A DNA stretch of 64,000 nt from Isoetes taiwanensis (lineage: Eukaryota; Streptophyta; Lycopodiopsida; Isoetales; Isoetaceae). Location: the NCBI GenBank assembly GCA_021234155.1, contig JAJEKV010000105.1:2084494-2148493 (forward strand), written 5' to 3'. The notes under the pieces are model-generated. The model was not told the DNA's origin and ran no database searches. It was given only the letters and a program-made list of their open reading frames with translations. Made by a program: the position numbers and the translations under genes. Of this stretch, positions 1 through 13,272 are shown one piece after another; position 1 is the stretch's first letter; the number at the start of each line of letters is the position of its first letter.

Positions 1-3000
1 AACAGAGCATGCATCTAAAACATCCATTTGCAAAAAGCCCCAAATGCATCTGCAAATATATGCAGATTGAACAATGCAGACCGCTATGGTTCCTGAATGT
101 CAAACTCTGATAATCCCCTGCATGTCAAATTGTTAAAGAAACCAAATGTGGAGATGAAAAACTTGGTGAAGAATCTTACCTTATAATATTGGCTCCAGAA
201 GTTGCAGAAGAACAACTTCACAACAACTCTATAGTCTAAATTCAAAGGGCCTTTTGCATCTAATTCAGTTGAAAAAGGTGCTCACAAAAATATAAAGCTC
301 AAAACGTGCTTATAAAAAACGTGCTCACATACAGTCTCCAGAAGCAAGTGAAGAACTCCAAATGCCAGGCCTTAGGTCCTGCAAACATCTTCATTCGTTT
401 TAGGAACATCAGGCCCTTCTGAGCCGACCAATGCAATGTACTCACATTTCCAAGATCCGGCCCAGTCTTGGCAAAAATAAGACCCAACTGACAAACTTCA
501 AGCGCTTTCAATTTTGGAATAAAAAAAGCTTCATCAGTTTTAGAAAACCCAGTTGATCAAAAACTTTTAAGAAGATCCGACCCGACTAAGGAGAAAAATG
601 CTATGTTCCACTCACTTTTGCAAGAAAAATACTATGTCCATCCCAGATGAGGCACCAAAACGAGACCAAGGCGCCAAAAATGAGACGGAGAGAATCCTAA
701 TCGAAGGAATTTCCTGTAGCAGCAGGCCATCCAGATTTTCGCCATTCAAATTTGTATAAAATGAATCATTCAATGTTGGCACCTATGTTTGAAATCTTGG
801 GCGTTCTTGCATTCAATTCGCGCAACCAGCATCCCGGTAGGGGGAACGCAGACTGGAAGGGAACGCTACATGCGGCGTTCTCTAGCACAAAACCCAATCC
901 AATCCAAAAATAAAAAAGATGATAACTGCTTTAAGCGCTCCATACCACAAATATAAATATTCTCGTCCTGCTCATATAAAGAAGACCAACCTATTGGAGT
1001 GCTCAAACTATCTCCGCCCGATTTGGGTTGGAAAACCAAGAAAGCTTGAAACCTGTCCTATTTTCCCTAAAGCCCAGAAGGGTTCACACTTCAATTTGAA
1101 AACCGGAAGGGTTTCCGCTTGAGAAAATAAATCAAAACAAAATTTTGGGCCGGCAATACTTAATTTCATCCAAGTTAATTCCTCTAGCTGCTTTGGAAGA
1201 GTTTTTTTGAAGCTTTTCTATTCTTAGTTCTTCCTCCGGCGGTGTGGCCATTGTCTAAACCAGAAGGGTTTCCCAGGTAAAAATTAATCAGTTTTTCTGG
1301 ATTTTTAGAGCTTATTTAATTCGGTGGAGCTTTTGGCGCAGGATAAACCAGAGATTCTGAAGAAGAGGTCAAGGAAGCTTTCGACATCTTTGAACATGAA
1401 CTATTTTTATGGGGCCTTGCAAAACTTGCACAGCTGCCCATGTGCATAAAAAATGGAATTTCGCTCCACGACTTTGTGAAGATGACGATGGCTAAGTAGT
1501 AAGAGTAGTCCATTATTTTATTTTTATTTTTAACATCCTTCTCTTGCACCCAAATCATTTCTGGCAATGTCATGTTGCACTTCTGATCATTTTTGGGCTT
1601 TATATTATCTTCATCAAGTGATTTTGTGTAGCGAGCCCCCTTATTATAAAACTTTGACATGATGTTTTAGTCGAAATAGCTCTGTATTTTTATATAGAGC
1701 CAACCATGAGAAGCTTCTTTGCATAAGTTAGATTGTCAGGAAGCCCGAGTCTGGTGCTCATTCTGTAAAAAAATCTGTGCTCCCTATGCTAAAAAAAAAC
1801 CTAAAAGACCCAATTCGTTTCTAAAGCCTCTTTGCTGCTCGGAGAACTAAAATGCACAGAACATATTAGGAAATTTAATGTCTGTTTTCTTGGAATGTAA
1901 GAGCACATGATCTTCCTCAAACTCTACTCTTGAAGGTAGAATGAGATAATCATCAATAAGATTATAAAATGGGTCCTGTTCTTCCAAATGCTTAAGTAGA
2001 ACTCTTGGCAGACAATATGAAGATTTTAAGATGGTTAGCTTTTGCTCATTTTTACCCCTTCTAACTTGCTATGTTTATGATCCCTGTAGCTTCCAAATTA
2101 GAACTGCATTTCTACAACTAAGTAAGAGATTTGTTAAAAAAATGGCCGATTCTATCATGCTTTGACGATGTCCTTGATGCACGACTCATCATCTTGACAT
2201 ATGAATCCATCATTTATTATCATAAAAGTCTGCCTGTCTAGGGTATTACGATTTCTCAGAAGCCAGGTTGCAGCTCCTCTGTTAGCTAGGGATGCTCAGT
2301 TTTATATAAATTGCAGCTCCTCTGTGTGAAGCTTCTGGATTCTACTCTGCAATGGCATGTTGCTTGCAAAAAAGGAGCAATAGATCTGGCACAAACATAA
2401 GTTGCTAGTTGGCACATGGTTACATACCACAAACAATTCTGCTACAAATTCGTTTTGGGGTATGCTAGCATTGTTATTCTTGTTCTAAATTTTCCCTTTT
2501 TGATAATCATGCATCTGGTATATGTATGTGAGTCTTTCTTGGGAAAGTATGATGGCAACTAGGTGCCTTGTGTAAATCCTTATGGTTTATCTGCTTCAAA
2601 GTATTTTTATAACTATTCTACTTTCTGATTCTTAGAGACTTATGGGGAATAACCTTTCTAAGCAGATTGTTGCATTATGCAAATATTTTTGATGGATATA
2701 TGCCGTTCGTTTGAAGATAAAGTTTTTTTTACGATGTAGTCATCTTCAGACAAAGGGTCCCAATCAAGCTCCACAATGCAAACAAGATTAGGACTCTACC
2801 ACATGTAGTCATGTCAATATTTGGCAAGGGCAATAGATAAAAAGTGAGAATTGACATTATAGAAAGTGGTGGTAGTTCTCAAAGCATCTTATGCAATATT
2901 GCTCTAGCAAAGGACTGTAAGTAATTGGACTGGCATATATTGCTTCAGTTTCAGAACACTATTGAATATGTGGTGATGGGCGATCGAATCTTGTTCATGA

Positions 3001-3600
3001 CATGATACGAATAATTAGCACATGCACTTAGCATGTAAATAATTGCATGTATTTCCTTGAAGAATAGCTTAATTCTAGTAATAATTTGAATCTTTTTCAC
3101 GTTGAATGCTTGAAGGTGGAGCGCATTTACCAATTAGGCAGATCTGCAATCCTCTTCGAAGTTCTTATTTCCTTTGATAAATATTTGAAATGCTTGGGTT
3201 TTGACTCAATCCAGAACTTCAAATGCATTGTCTTCAAATATTAATACAAAAGCACTCAAAGTGCAATTTCATTGCATCTCTACTTCTTATTTTCATGGCA
3301 ATAAGAAAAGCATGAGGCCTTGAACGATGGTGGTGCACAGTTATAACTCAAATGTAGCTAGTGATTCCAATTTATTTGGAATTCATGATTTTTTTGATTG
3401 GAAGTTCTTCTTTCTTGCTTGTCATTGATTACAAAGACACTGCTCTGTTATGGCATTATTATATGCACTATGGCTGATTCGTAACAAGCCAAGGGGCTGA
3501 TGACACGTATGTATTGAGATACTTGCACCTCTGTCAAGTTTGTGGTGTTTCAATGCGAGTGAAAGAACATCCTAGCATGCTTCTGCCATTTGCCATCCCA
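1..3600. other. No recognised gene; intergenic
   Basis: I see no protein family or RNA gene here. Reading frames are short and show no conserved motif. Two isolated copies of the GGAAGGGTTTCC-type motif that is clustered elsewhere in the window occur near 1105-1116 and 1263-1274. A short minus-strand frame beginning with ATG near 1250 (about 39 codons, acidic start then basic) could be an exon but has nothing to support it. Confidence 0.5.
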
Positions 3601-3633
3601 ATGCCTCCAAGGACCCTGTTGTGGCGTAGATAA

Positions 3634-5645
3634 CTACATGCAATCACGAAAAATGAGTTGTATTTTCAATAACTGTGACATGTCATACATCACAACACTC
3701 TCATTATCTTTGTAATTCTCCACAAGCTCGTGTAGGTGGCCGAGATATTCCCACTTGGTGGTGCAAGTCATCATGAGGGAAAGGCGAGAAAGGATATCCT
3801 TCTTTCTTACTGGACCTGGTACCTGCAAGGGGATAGTGATTGAAGATTTCGAGATGATGCCATATGTACACATAAAAGAGGTTACCTTCGGTAGCAGATA
3901 CTTTAGCCACGCCCGTTTTATATGGAACCAACATGCAAGAACATGACATGCGATCTGCAGGCAATACATTACACAATATAATCTGCATTATATAATAACT
4001 TCCATATGGGTCTTCGACAATGACATCATCTAGTGCTGTTGATTCTGCATTGTCGAGGTCTATCGTAATAGCCCTAGGTTGAACGCTACCCATGCAGGCA
4101 AAGACTACATGCAGAGCCACTCCCAATGTCAATATCTCATGGTGTTTCCCAGGCACAGTGGTGCACAACATGTAGAAAATAGGCACACCGATACCATTGA
4201 GATTAGGGACATGTGCACTATATAGTGGACAACCATACATGTTAGTTCTGAACGTGGAATCCATGGTTCAATCCCCCTTTGGGCTGTACTTGATCGCTTG
4301 TTCCAGCATCCATTTGTCCTGGATGACAATAATCCAAGGCTGCCTAGCCGGGTCATCGTGGTCAAGTGCATAAGGTTGGTGGTATATGACTTTTTTTTAT
4401 CTAACCCAAACATCCATCCCACTCTCTACGGCATCCCAATCTGAACTAAGGAATACTCCTGCAACACAATAGACGTGATAACCCAAAAGAATTAAAAAAA
4501 TTATTTCATTCTTTCCATGTTAGATAAGTGTACATAACTTCTATACATACGTAAGTGGTACCCAATGTGCCATATGTCCTCGTGGGCCACCTTCAAGCAA
4601 TAAGTGGCTCTCTCAACCGGTGTGGTAGTGCGATACAACTCCTTTCCTCTCTCCAATATATTACTCCCACACAGCTTGAAAATCTCTCGTGTTCAGTAGC
4701 ATATTAGCTGTCACTTATGCAACAGAGGGATGCAAGGGCCGGGACCATTCATCATCTTCAGACCACGGGTTGTGTCCATCATGCCCAACATGAATGTGTA
4801 TCTGTACTCGGATTGCTCGACATCACCGTGCGAAGATGAAACCCGCATTTTATTTTGAAACTCTTTCTTGTCTTTCTTCCGTCTAGCAGTCCATGTCTCC
4901 GAGCACTTCCCCCTCGATGACAGATGCAATCAACACATATCATATCATTCATCCAATCCCTAGTATGGCGTCGAAGCAACCTGACCTTGTGATCTATTTG
5001 TAACTGTTCCACTCGACTTTCCAAGGAGTGGTAGGGCACTATCTCTTCATAATTGAATAACTCTTGCCTCCTCGTAGGCTTCATCGAACGAGAACTGCAC
5101 CCACATACTTCTATGCATTGCCTCACATAATCTTCTGGAATGCCATGAAACTTGGCTCCAATCTGCCATACCTTGTTGATGTTATCTAGAGTGGGACATA
5201 TAGGCAAGTGACCTAGACCACCTTCGACATGAGCTCCGAAAATGATTTGCTTCCACATCCACGATGGTGGGATGTAGAGCCATTTGCCAAAGGTCAAGGG
5301 CATGAGAAGGTGAGATTCTGTATGGACTTGCAACTTCTCCTAGAAGCTCGACCACCTCCTTATGATTTGTGTATCTCGTGGCTTTTGTGTCTGGCGAACA
5401 TACCCCGCAGGAAAATTAGGATCTGCTTGAAGGACATCTTGAATAGAGGGATGGACACAACTTAGAACACAATGCACCATCAAATAATATGAAGCTTCGT
5501 TAAAAACGTAGCCCTTGGCTGATGCGATTACGGGAATAGGAGGAAATAGTTGAAATATAATGTTCCTCTTCCAAGGGATCATAATCCATATTTGGTCTTG
5601 CATTGTCTTCATTGTGTAGATCCTCAAAACTTGCAACATTGTCAA
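3634..5645 (-). pseudogene. Decayed MULE (Mutator-like) transposase
   Basis: Broken minus-strand coding remnant of a Mutator-like DNA transposase, the enzyme that cuts and pastes MULE elements. The clearest block, read from 4264 downward, contains MDSTFRTNMYGCPLY followed by NGIGVPIFYML, which matches the start of the MULE catalytic (DDE) domain where the D of MDST is the first catalytic aspartate. Just upstream in another frame is a PWIIVIQDKWMLEQAIKY block, also typical of the segment before that aspartate. Further upstream (5333-4779 and 5645-5340) are frames with HGIPEDYVRQCIEVC and a Cys-rich ICVDCICHRG stretch. At least three frame changes and several stops separate the blocks, so no functional enzyme can be made. 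Terminal inverted repeats were not located. The family call is fairly sure; the exact limits are not. Confidence 0.65.
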
Positions 5646-6265
5646 TATTTTAGAGATTATTACTTAATCATATCATACTTCAAATCTAATTGTCAAATGA
5701 TATAGTAATCAAAGCAATAACAAGGCATTTTAATTGCCTTAGACTAGGATACAATAATTATAACAAATGTTTTCACACTAGAGTTTGTTGTAGGCTAACT
5801 ATTCCCTTGTGGCTTATGAACACATCATTGCTTGCCACAAGTCTTGTCCCGCGACTCCTTGCCCACTCCTCGAGTTTATTGGCCTGCAAGTCATACTTGT
5901 TAGCTTACTTTTAATTTAATAAGGTTGGTTTATAGGGAACCACCCACTTAATTACATTAACTATATATATGCATGACTAGTCTCCCGGCGTAGGAAGAGG
6001 ATGCTTCTTCCATCGTGGCCGTGGAGACATCGCCCTATCTTGCCTATGCTGATGTCTAATGCCTACATCTTTCGTCAAGCTTGAGGTAGGAGTGGCTTGT
6101 TCCTCATAATGGCCATAGACTAGGGTGTTTTCCTATCATGCATGGTCTTATATGACCTCTTATCTCTCAAGGTTGTCTATTTCCATAGTGTCGGAAGTTG
6201 ACTATTAATCTACCCTCCACCCACCTATGGTGTCAGTGTCATCTAATTCGATAACAAGTCGTACC
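5646..6265. other. Flank of MULE remnant, no gene
   Basis: On the minus strand around 6130-5985 there is an open stretch rich in Arg, Pro and Ser (MSPRPRWKKHPLPTPGD then stop) that could be part of the same transposon, since it lies on the same strand and upstream of the transposase blocks. No motif identifies it. Nothing else is supported. Confidence 0.3.
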
Positions 6266-6599
6266 TTACATTGCTCCCAGAATTGTAGGTGCTGCTTCTC
6301 CACATCTGTTTGTAGCGCCCACTATCATGAACCTACGTGAAAACAAGAAAAATACATGGAAAATGCGGAAGAAATACGGAAGAAATACACCAAGATTGGC
6401 AAAGAATCTGATATATGAACAGGAATCAAGAGTACAATGGTCCAAAGGCACAGGAAAACGAGACAGATGCCTAGAAGGCTCAAGACTGGCGTTGAACCGG
6501 AATGGTTCGACAAGAAGGAGGTGCCTCCTTATATATCTAGGCCAATGGTCAGGATTAGAAGCAAAATCACTTACAATTTCGTCCGAATCATATAGGAAT

Positions 6600-7071
6600 G
6601 AATATGTAGAAGCGTCCTCCTCGCATCGCTCAAATACATCAAGCTCCGGATCCATAAGGAGAATGCAATGGCAGAGCGCAAGCGCAAGAAGAGCATACAC
6701 CTTCAGAAATTTTTGATCAGATGTGGAAACCCTTCCTATTTTCCTATGGCATTAGAAAATAGGACGGGTTCCATATGAATTAAATTTTAAATTCTCGGGT
6801 GACGTGCATATTTATGAGCGTGCCTCATTAATGGGCGGCGTCCATCTTGAAAAGCGTGGTGCATAAAGGTCAACCCGTGTGAATATTATAAATATTAGAA
6901 AAAAAGGTGGAAACCTTTCCCATTTTTCGTGGAAACCCTTTTGGGGAACCTTCCCATTTTTCATGGAAACCCTTCCTAATTTCCATAGAAACCCTTCATA
7001 TTTTCCAAACTTAGAAATTCGGAAGGGTTTCTATGGAAATTAGGAAGGGTTTTCCTTCCTGGATTTCCACA
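6600..7071 (-). repeat. Dispersed repeat with GGAAGGGTTTCC hairpin cluster, copy 1
   Basis: Two linked parts. Around 6600-6870 the minus strand matches the plus strand near 27880-28190: both carry CTCTGCCATTGCATTCTCCT followed by ATGGATCCGGAGCTTGA, and a segment with TAAATTTTAAATTCT and a Cys/Gly-rich CATTAATG-GCGGC block. Around 6724-7071 there are many copies of GGAAACCCTTCC or its reverse complement separated by TATTTTCC or similar, so that neighbouring copies can pair as hairpins. The two copies lie about 21 kb apart in opposite orientation. It behaves as a dispersed repeat or small element; no coding capacity of its own was recognised. Confidence 0.7.
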
Positions 7072-9382
7072 GGTTTTCATACGACACCAACCCAACTTAT
7101 TGCTCTCTCCTTATTGTTTTTTTTTGGATCATTGGATCCACGTATAGTTCCAAGAATATGCCAAATCAAGGGTTGTGCAATTTCCACATCAGACCCACGT
7201 ATAAGCTTGCGCACCCCATACGGCTATTATACGTATATACATACATGGTATAATTCAATCTATACACATCAAGAATCCACGAACACCATTGCATTCACAA
7301 AAGACACATAAGAACAAAGAAGACTGAAGCACAGATAAGAACTTGAATTGAAGAAATAAGAACAAATAAGAACAATCCCTGGAAACCATAGTCATAGCTA
7401 GAAACGTAGCCATAGCTGGAGTGGCCATAGCTATCCAAACTTCAGGAAGCCAAGCTTTGTGCAGACCTCCTGTTTTACGCCGGTCAAGCCTCCTGTTTTA
7501 CGCCGGCCAAGCTGACTTCGCTGATCTTGCCTCACCTCATGTGCCCACCGCCCACCATGCTCGGACTGCCGCCACTAACAAAAGCAAAACCCAATTCGAA
7601 GATAATTACCAATCTTCTGTTTCTGAAGCCCCGATGTTGATTTCTTTGCATGCGAGACTAGAAGATAATTTAAGTTACCCAAAGGCTAGAAGTGTGAAAA
7701 GCCATGCAATAAGACCGGAAGCTAGGCGAAGATTGAAGCCACTCCAAGCACACCGGCAGCAAGAGCAAAAACCATGAAGTACTGAGTTGCAGAGTTACCT
7801 GCAAAATAAATAGAGGAATACATGACACAGAGACTTTCAAAAAAAAAAGACAAGGGAGCTTATTATGTGTGGAAGCAAGTAGCAGGCGACCCCACCGACG
7901 GGAAATCTCGTTAAAGTGGTAGCACCGACACCAGAATCGATGGCCTTGTTTAGGGCCCAGCTTCAAACTTCCGGACCATAGCATACCAGGACGACAAGTC
8001 TGCACTCAGATCTGGCAGCTGCACCATGCTCGGCGGTCCTTGCACAGATAAAAAATCTTCTAATTCTAACCATTAGAAAAAAATGTACAATATTCGGCCC
8101 CATCCCCCTTTTCCCACCAAACCACTGCCAAAATCATAGTAAAAGATAATTTGGGAACCTTATCGGGCAATATATAAAACCATCGCTATAAACTTCCACG
8201 ATTTTAGTTTGGTATTTGGAATTCAGTGGTCTGGCCTAAGATTTGACTGGTGTAGAGTATGGGAAACCGTATAATTAAAGGGATTTGAGGAGCTTGTTGG
8301 CATTTAGATGTCTAATTTCTAATTTCGATGTGTTTGTAAGTTTATTGTTGTCATGGTTGGCAAATTTTCATCCTAAATCGTAGGGCGTGGATAGCGTTTC
8401 AGGCCACTTTCTTTTTCCAGCATGGGTTCTCTATTTTTGCAGGTGCGACGGAGCAGAGCAGGGGCAGCCATCGTTTCTAATAGGTTCTAACAAAGCAAGG
8501 GCCCTGTTATAGGGGGATCTCTATTGTAGGTCGTGCCTGCAGCGCCCACAAAATTTTTGTGCCCTTATTATTCACAAATAAGCCATCCAAGGAAGTTAAT
8601 TCTCAGGGACGTCACGTGAAGGCGGATCTGCCTCAGCGGCAGCGTGGAAACCCTGCAGTAGCCGGATTTGGGGCTTCTTAGGTCCGATTGAGGGCGATTT
8701 GTTGTTTTGGCTTTGTAAATTTCCTTTCTTTTTTTTTTTTGAATGAGGTTTCGTTTCTTGTATCTCACTGAAATTTTGGGCCTTCTGGTTTTGCTCGCTT
8801 GAATCGTCTATGGCGACATCCCAACATGGCAGTACGTAGATGCAATGTGCAGGGTTCTAGTGAGGACGTCTGGGCCTGGAGGTTTGAATCCTCCATGCCC
8901 TCTTATGTGCTTAGCAGGGAACAACAGGTCGCCTTGGACAAATGGCATAGAGTATTCGGCTGTTGATTTCTTCAAATATTAATCCATATGCTTTGAAGCC
9001 ATGGTCATGTACAGAGGGCTTGATGTAAATGTCATAGTCGTATGCGAAGGTTGTGAATCTAATGGATGGCAAAATTACAATGTTGGGATGTTTGAAATCT
9101 ACCTTAGAAAGTGGCAAAGTATTTTTTTGGGAAAAAGATGTTAGCCATTGATTTGGTATGATGCTCGGGATATGCTGAAGATCAATGGTTGATATTCAAC
9201 CTTAAAAACAAAACCCATAAACCCTTGAAATAGCATAGTAACATAAACAATCAGCTGAAAATCAAAATACTCAAACTCTCTGCGCTCTGCCAACGGCTTA
9301 TGTAGAAAATTCTTTAGAATTCCCTCACCCAAAGGTGCGGCCAACGTTTATTGAGCCCGCAAAACTTTGGCGCTTTCTGAAA
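7072..9382. other. Intergenic upstream of NSE2
   Basis: No gene recognised. A 22-bp direct repeat (CCTCCTGTTTTACGCCGG followed by T/C-CAAG) occurs twice within 7465-7512. An ACGTCACGTGA sequence (G-box-like) lies near 8609-8618, but it is about 770 bases from the NSE2 start and its role is unknown. The NSE2 promoter and 5' leader must lie in the last few hundred bases of this stretch; no TATA box could be assigned. Confidence 0.4.
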
Positions 9383-12300
9383 ATGGCTTCTCCGGCTGCA
9401 ATGGCCGCTACAGAGCGCATCAAGGCTGCAACCAAGGACCTCGATTCTTCTACAAGAGGAATGATCTCGGTAATGCTTTACTACCTTTATAACTGGTGTC
9501 ATGTGGAAGTTTTTCTTATGAATTATGTTTTCTTCTGCTTAGGATGCACAATCAAGCTTGGTTATTCTAAAGATGATTGCCGAGGATCTAGAAAGGCTTG
9601 AAGATTCAGAAGCCGTAAGCATTTTCTTGTTATTTTGCTTAGTCTGTGTTGGAAATATTGTAGTTTAGTTTAGTTGTTTAGCTTCATTTCCCCACCTTGT
9701 TTGAGAATCTATAGCTAAATAGCAGCCCAATTGTTTTTCTTGTAAGTTTATAGCTTACCTGCAGTTCTGTTTGATTAGTCTGTCATTTGAAACCCGTTAT
9801 CAGTTTGAACATACAGAGAAAGTTGTGAATTGGCATAAGAAACATATTCTATGATTAATAGGAAACAAATCAGAAAATTACCCTGCGGTTGGAGATCATC
9901 TTCCAAGTAGTACTGCTCCCAAGCTATACTGAGAAACTGTACGAATCTTAGGCATCTCTGCCATGATTGGGAAGAAAGTCTGCTCTAAATAGCTTTGAAT
10001 CAGATCTCATTGTTCTCATGCTATTGACTATGAATTTAGAAATGATGATGTCAAAATTGACAAGTGATGGGAAACCGAGATTAGCATTCCATATTCACGT
10101 ATTAATACAGTTACTCTTCATTTCTTAAATGACATTGCATATTTTTTGGTTGTGAATCATGGTCTCTTAGATGTTTAATGGTTGGCATACAGATATAACA
10201 CATCCTGACAGGCTTTCTAGAGCTTCTCTAGCACAAATTGACATTGGCATTTTGGTTATTCATGATAAAGCATAATATCATGGGTGTCAGATGGCTTGCA
10301 TACTACAATACCCTTGCATGCTAGAAGATAGAAACATGGGCCTCTGACTTGGAGGATTTCATTATCCTTCTGCTTTGTCCGGCCTCTGCTGGTTTGCAGG
10401 GGTCAACATGATTGACTGAGAATCAAGTAGATTCCTATCATCTTGGAAATGGCCTGATATGTTGATACCTTTCAGGAACAGAAGCTAATGGAAGTTGTGG
10501 AACTAAAATATGTGTGGCCGCATTGGATAAGATGAAATGGCAGGCGGAGTAAAGTTCAAATCCATAACAGTTGGTCCCAGCCTAAAGTGTTGGATACCCA
10601 CCAGACGAAGACTAATTGGCATGTCAAAACCTACTCAACACTCCAGCGCATACCAGCATAGAAATCACTAGGAAGTATGCCACAAATTGCAGACCAATCT
10701 GCCCAACATCAGTTGTAGCGTGCTAGATTGGGTCATGTCACCTCACATCATCCTAATTATCAATCTGTTCTGAAAGAGATGAAAATATCTAATGATTCAT
10801 GAATTCTTCAACAATTCCTATAGGACTTCATCACTTACAAGGTCATAAAGTGAGCTATAAGGAGTTCATCACTTACAAGGTCATAAAGTGAGCTATAAGG
10901 AGTTCATAATTGATTTTATTCTTAATTATTTGAACTTTGTAGCTTTTCTCGTTCACTTCTTAGGTGAGCAAAAATTCGTATTTATCTCAAAGAGTCTAAG
11001 CGGCATGCTACCTATATCAGCACTAGTCCTTTACTCAATGATCTGATTTTTTTTCTCAGGTGGCCAAGCTTGACCAAGCCACGATTGAATTGATCGGTGT
11101 TACAAATGAAATGCAGCAGCATAGCTCTGCACTTCAATATCTGGGTGATTCATATCAATTTCCTACAGAGGTATTTTGCTTATCTCAAGCTAGATACAAG
11201 GAGGATTTTCTTATGCGATGTTTTACGAATCAAAGTCTACAGATTTCAAGGAGGTTTTAGAGAAATATCTGGAGCAGCATGAGAAGGAGACACCATCAAA
11301 TCCCCAAGATCATCCTTATTATAAGCAGTTCAAAGAGGCTATTTGGGTATTTTACACCTTTTTATAATTTCTGAAGGTTGTCAAGTCAATAGGAGTGGTC
11401 ATATTCTGGTTTGCAGCAGGGATTGGAAACTGTATTATAATTAATAATGCTAAAGGCTAATATCTTCTGGCAGAAGCCTAAAGCATTTGATACAAACATG
11501 TTCTATCCACAGTTAGATATGAGTGAACTGTCACCTAAGCCACAATTCAAAAGTAAAAGTAAAAATGTTGATAATTAAGATATCTCAGATTCTTGTCTAA
11601 CAGCTGAAGCAAAACAAGGCGACGTCTGTTCTCCTATTCCTTCTGAAGGACTGTTTGTGATTTTATTGTGCTGTCATGCTTTATTGCCCTAGAGATGGAG
11701 GTAGTTTGGATCTCTACTTGTTGCTCTTTGCATCATAGATGAACAAATAGGTTATTCTTATCTCATATCCATATTAGCCTGTTGCTTATTCAGTCATCTG
11801 TTAAAAAGAAAATGGCACATATTTCTGACCCGCATATCTGGCAGGGATGTGGCCTAATGGAAGAGATAATGGAACCTACCTGTATCTCATAATACACTTA
11901 GGTGTTGCTTAGTCCCTTATATTAAGGAGCTTGTCTTCTGGATATGATTCTCTCCCATATAATTTTGTCCCACGATGACAAGACGGTATAAGCTTGGATT
12001 CATCCAATTTTTCTTTGAAGGAGGTTGGACAGAATCTAGCCATTTTAGTAGCATTATTAGCTCTGGCACAATTCTGGAAACAAAGTTGTATCATGTTCTC
12101 AAAATGCAATTGATTTTTCATGCATATATTCAGCAACTAGAATTCGAAAAACTAAGAAAATATCAAATGCGGCAGCATGTATAAGATTATTGTGGTGATC
12201 TGTGGAGAGGATTTGCAGTCAGTGCAACGTTCAGATTAAGTTACAGTTTCATGTGTATCGCTGCTTGTATTTTCTGTAAATTTGCGGCAGTGTTCATCTC

Positions 12301-12912
12301 AGGGTGTTCTTGTTGGCAGAATGTACGTCATGCAGGTGATCCAATGCCTGGTCAAGAGCAGGAGGACATTGTAATGATGACTACGCAGTGCGGGATTTTA
12401 AACATGAATTGTCCCCTGAGCGGAAAGCCTATCACTGAGCTTCAGGACCCAGTTCGGAGGTATAACCCACTAAACGAAGGAGAAGTTTGTGTAATGACTT
12501 ATGGATTGCCAACATGAATATGAACGAGAAGTAGTTATGGCATGCATTAACTACTTAGTCTGTTTTTTGTGTGAATATTACAGTATAGATTGCCATCATG
12601 TGTATGAACGAGAGATAGTTATGGCATACATTAACAAAAATGGGAGTAGGCGACCATGCATGTGTGCTGCTGCAGGTAAACTTGTTGCTGTAGTGAAGTG
12701 TTTACATCGTTTCATAAATTGGTGTCCTAATGCTGTTTCAAGGGAGTTGTTTCAATTCTACCATCATCTACCTCTCTGTGGCAGGTTGTCCAAAAAAACT
12801 TACAATTCAAAGTCTTAAGTGCGATACATTATTGAAAATGGAGATCGCTGAGTTGCGGATACGGGGAGCAAGTTCAAACCAGGTTGTAGATGATTGTACC
12901 GAGCTCGAATGA
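9383..12912 (+). CDS. NSE2: E3 SUMO-protein ligase NSE2/MMS21 (HPY2-type), 7 exons
   Basis: SUMO ligase of the nuclear SMC5/6 complex, which acts in DNA repair and, in plants, in keeping meristem cells dividing (HIGH PLOIDY 2). Exons by inspection: 9383-9469, 9543-9614, 11060-11170, 11251-11346, 12320-12459, 12584-12675, 12785-12912. All introns are GT-AG and phases agree, giving about 241 residues, close to the roughly 250 usual in plants. Residues 1-122 are helical and charged, as expected for the SMC5-binding arm. The SP-RING follows: CPLSGKP from Cys153, then DCHHVYE with Cys172 and His174, then Cys196 and Cys201 in CAAAGCPKK. The start is the first in-frame ATG (MASPAAM). Intron 5 holds a decayed copy of exon 6. 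The exon 4 acceptor (AAG/GAG) is the least certain boundary. No disabling change is seen. Confidence 0.9.
10827..10902. repeat. Tandem duplication, 2 x 38 bp, in NSE2 intron 2
   Basis: The sequence beginning TTCATCACTTACAAGGTC and ending TATAAGGAG is present twice in direct succession (10827-10864 and 10865-10902) with no difference seen. It lies well inside intron 2, far from either splice site. Confidence 0.9.
12495..12557 (+). pseudogene. Decayed duplicate of NSE2 exon 6 inside intron 5
   Basis: This stretch encodes MDCQHEYEREVVMACIN, nearly the same as the SP-RING segment IDCHHVYEREIVMAYIN of the real exon 6 about 85 bases downstream. The real exon is preceded by ATTACAG/T, a good acceptor. 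The upstream copy has ACTTA at the same place, so no AG is available, and its 3' part runs into an in-frame stop. It is best read as a tandem exon duplication that lost its splice site. Confidence 0.75.
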
Positions 12913-13272
12913 TCTTTGGCTGAAAGGTAAATTAAACATATAGTGCAATCTTGTACATTGCATTAATTGCAACCTTATTCACCTACAGAGACTCAATATA
13001 TGATTTTGTGAAGGCTTGCAAATGATATAGTTCAGATCTGCCAAATTCCTTCATTGCCGCCACGTTTCATCTGAACCTGGGAACCTGTCGGCAAGCATTA
13101 GGACTATGTTTTGGAACAAACATACTGGGCTGCATTGTTGACGCAACCAAACAGTGTCCTCAGAAATTCGAATTTATCATTGTTAAGAGGCTGCGCATTC
13201 TAGCCTTTTGTACCTTTATATATATAATGAATTAGAGCTTCAATTGTTATATCAGCGATTTGATCAGCAGTC

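Noticed and set aside
3490-3530. CTGATGA as hammerhead ribozyme core
   Set aside because: No GAAA box and no stems at the required spacing. A CTGAGATGA near 57253 fails for the same reason.
7421-7777. 118-codon plus-strand frame as a gene
   Set aside because: Contains a short direct repeat, no motif, no splice or promoter support; length is within chance for this stretch.
8850-8910. tRNA-like T-arm (GGTTTGAATCC between TGGAG and CTCCA)
   Set aside because: No matching acceptor stem, D-arm or anticodon arm at the right distances; a chance or SINE-like B-box at most.
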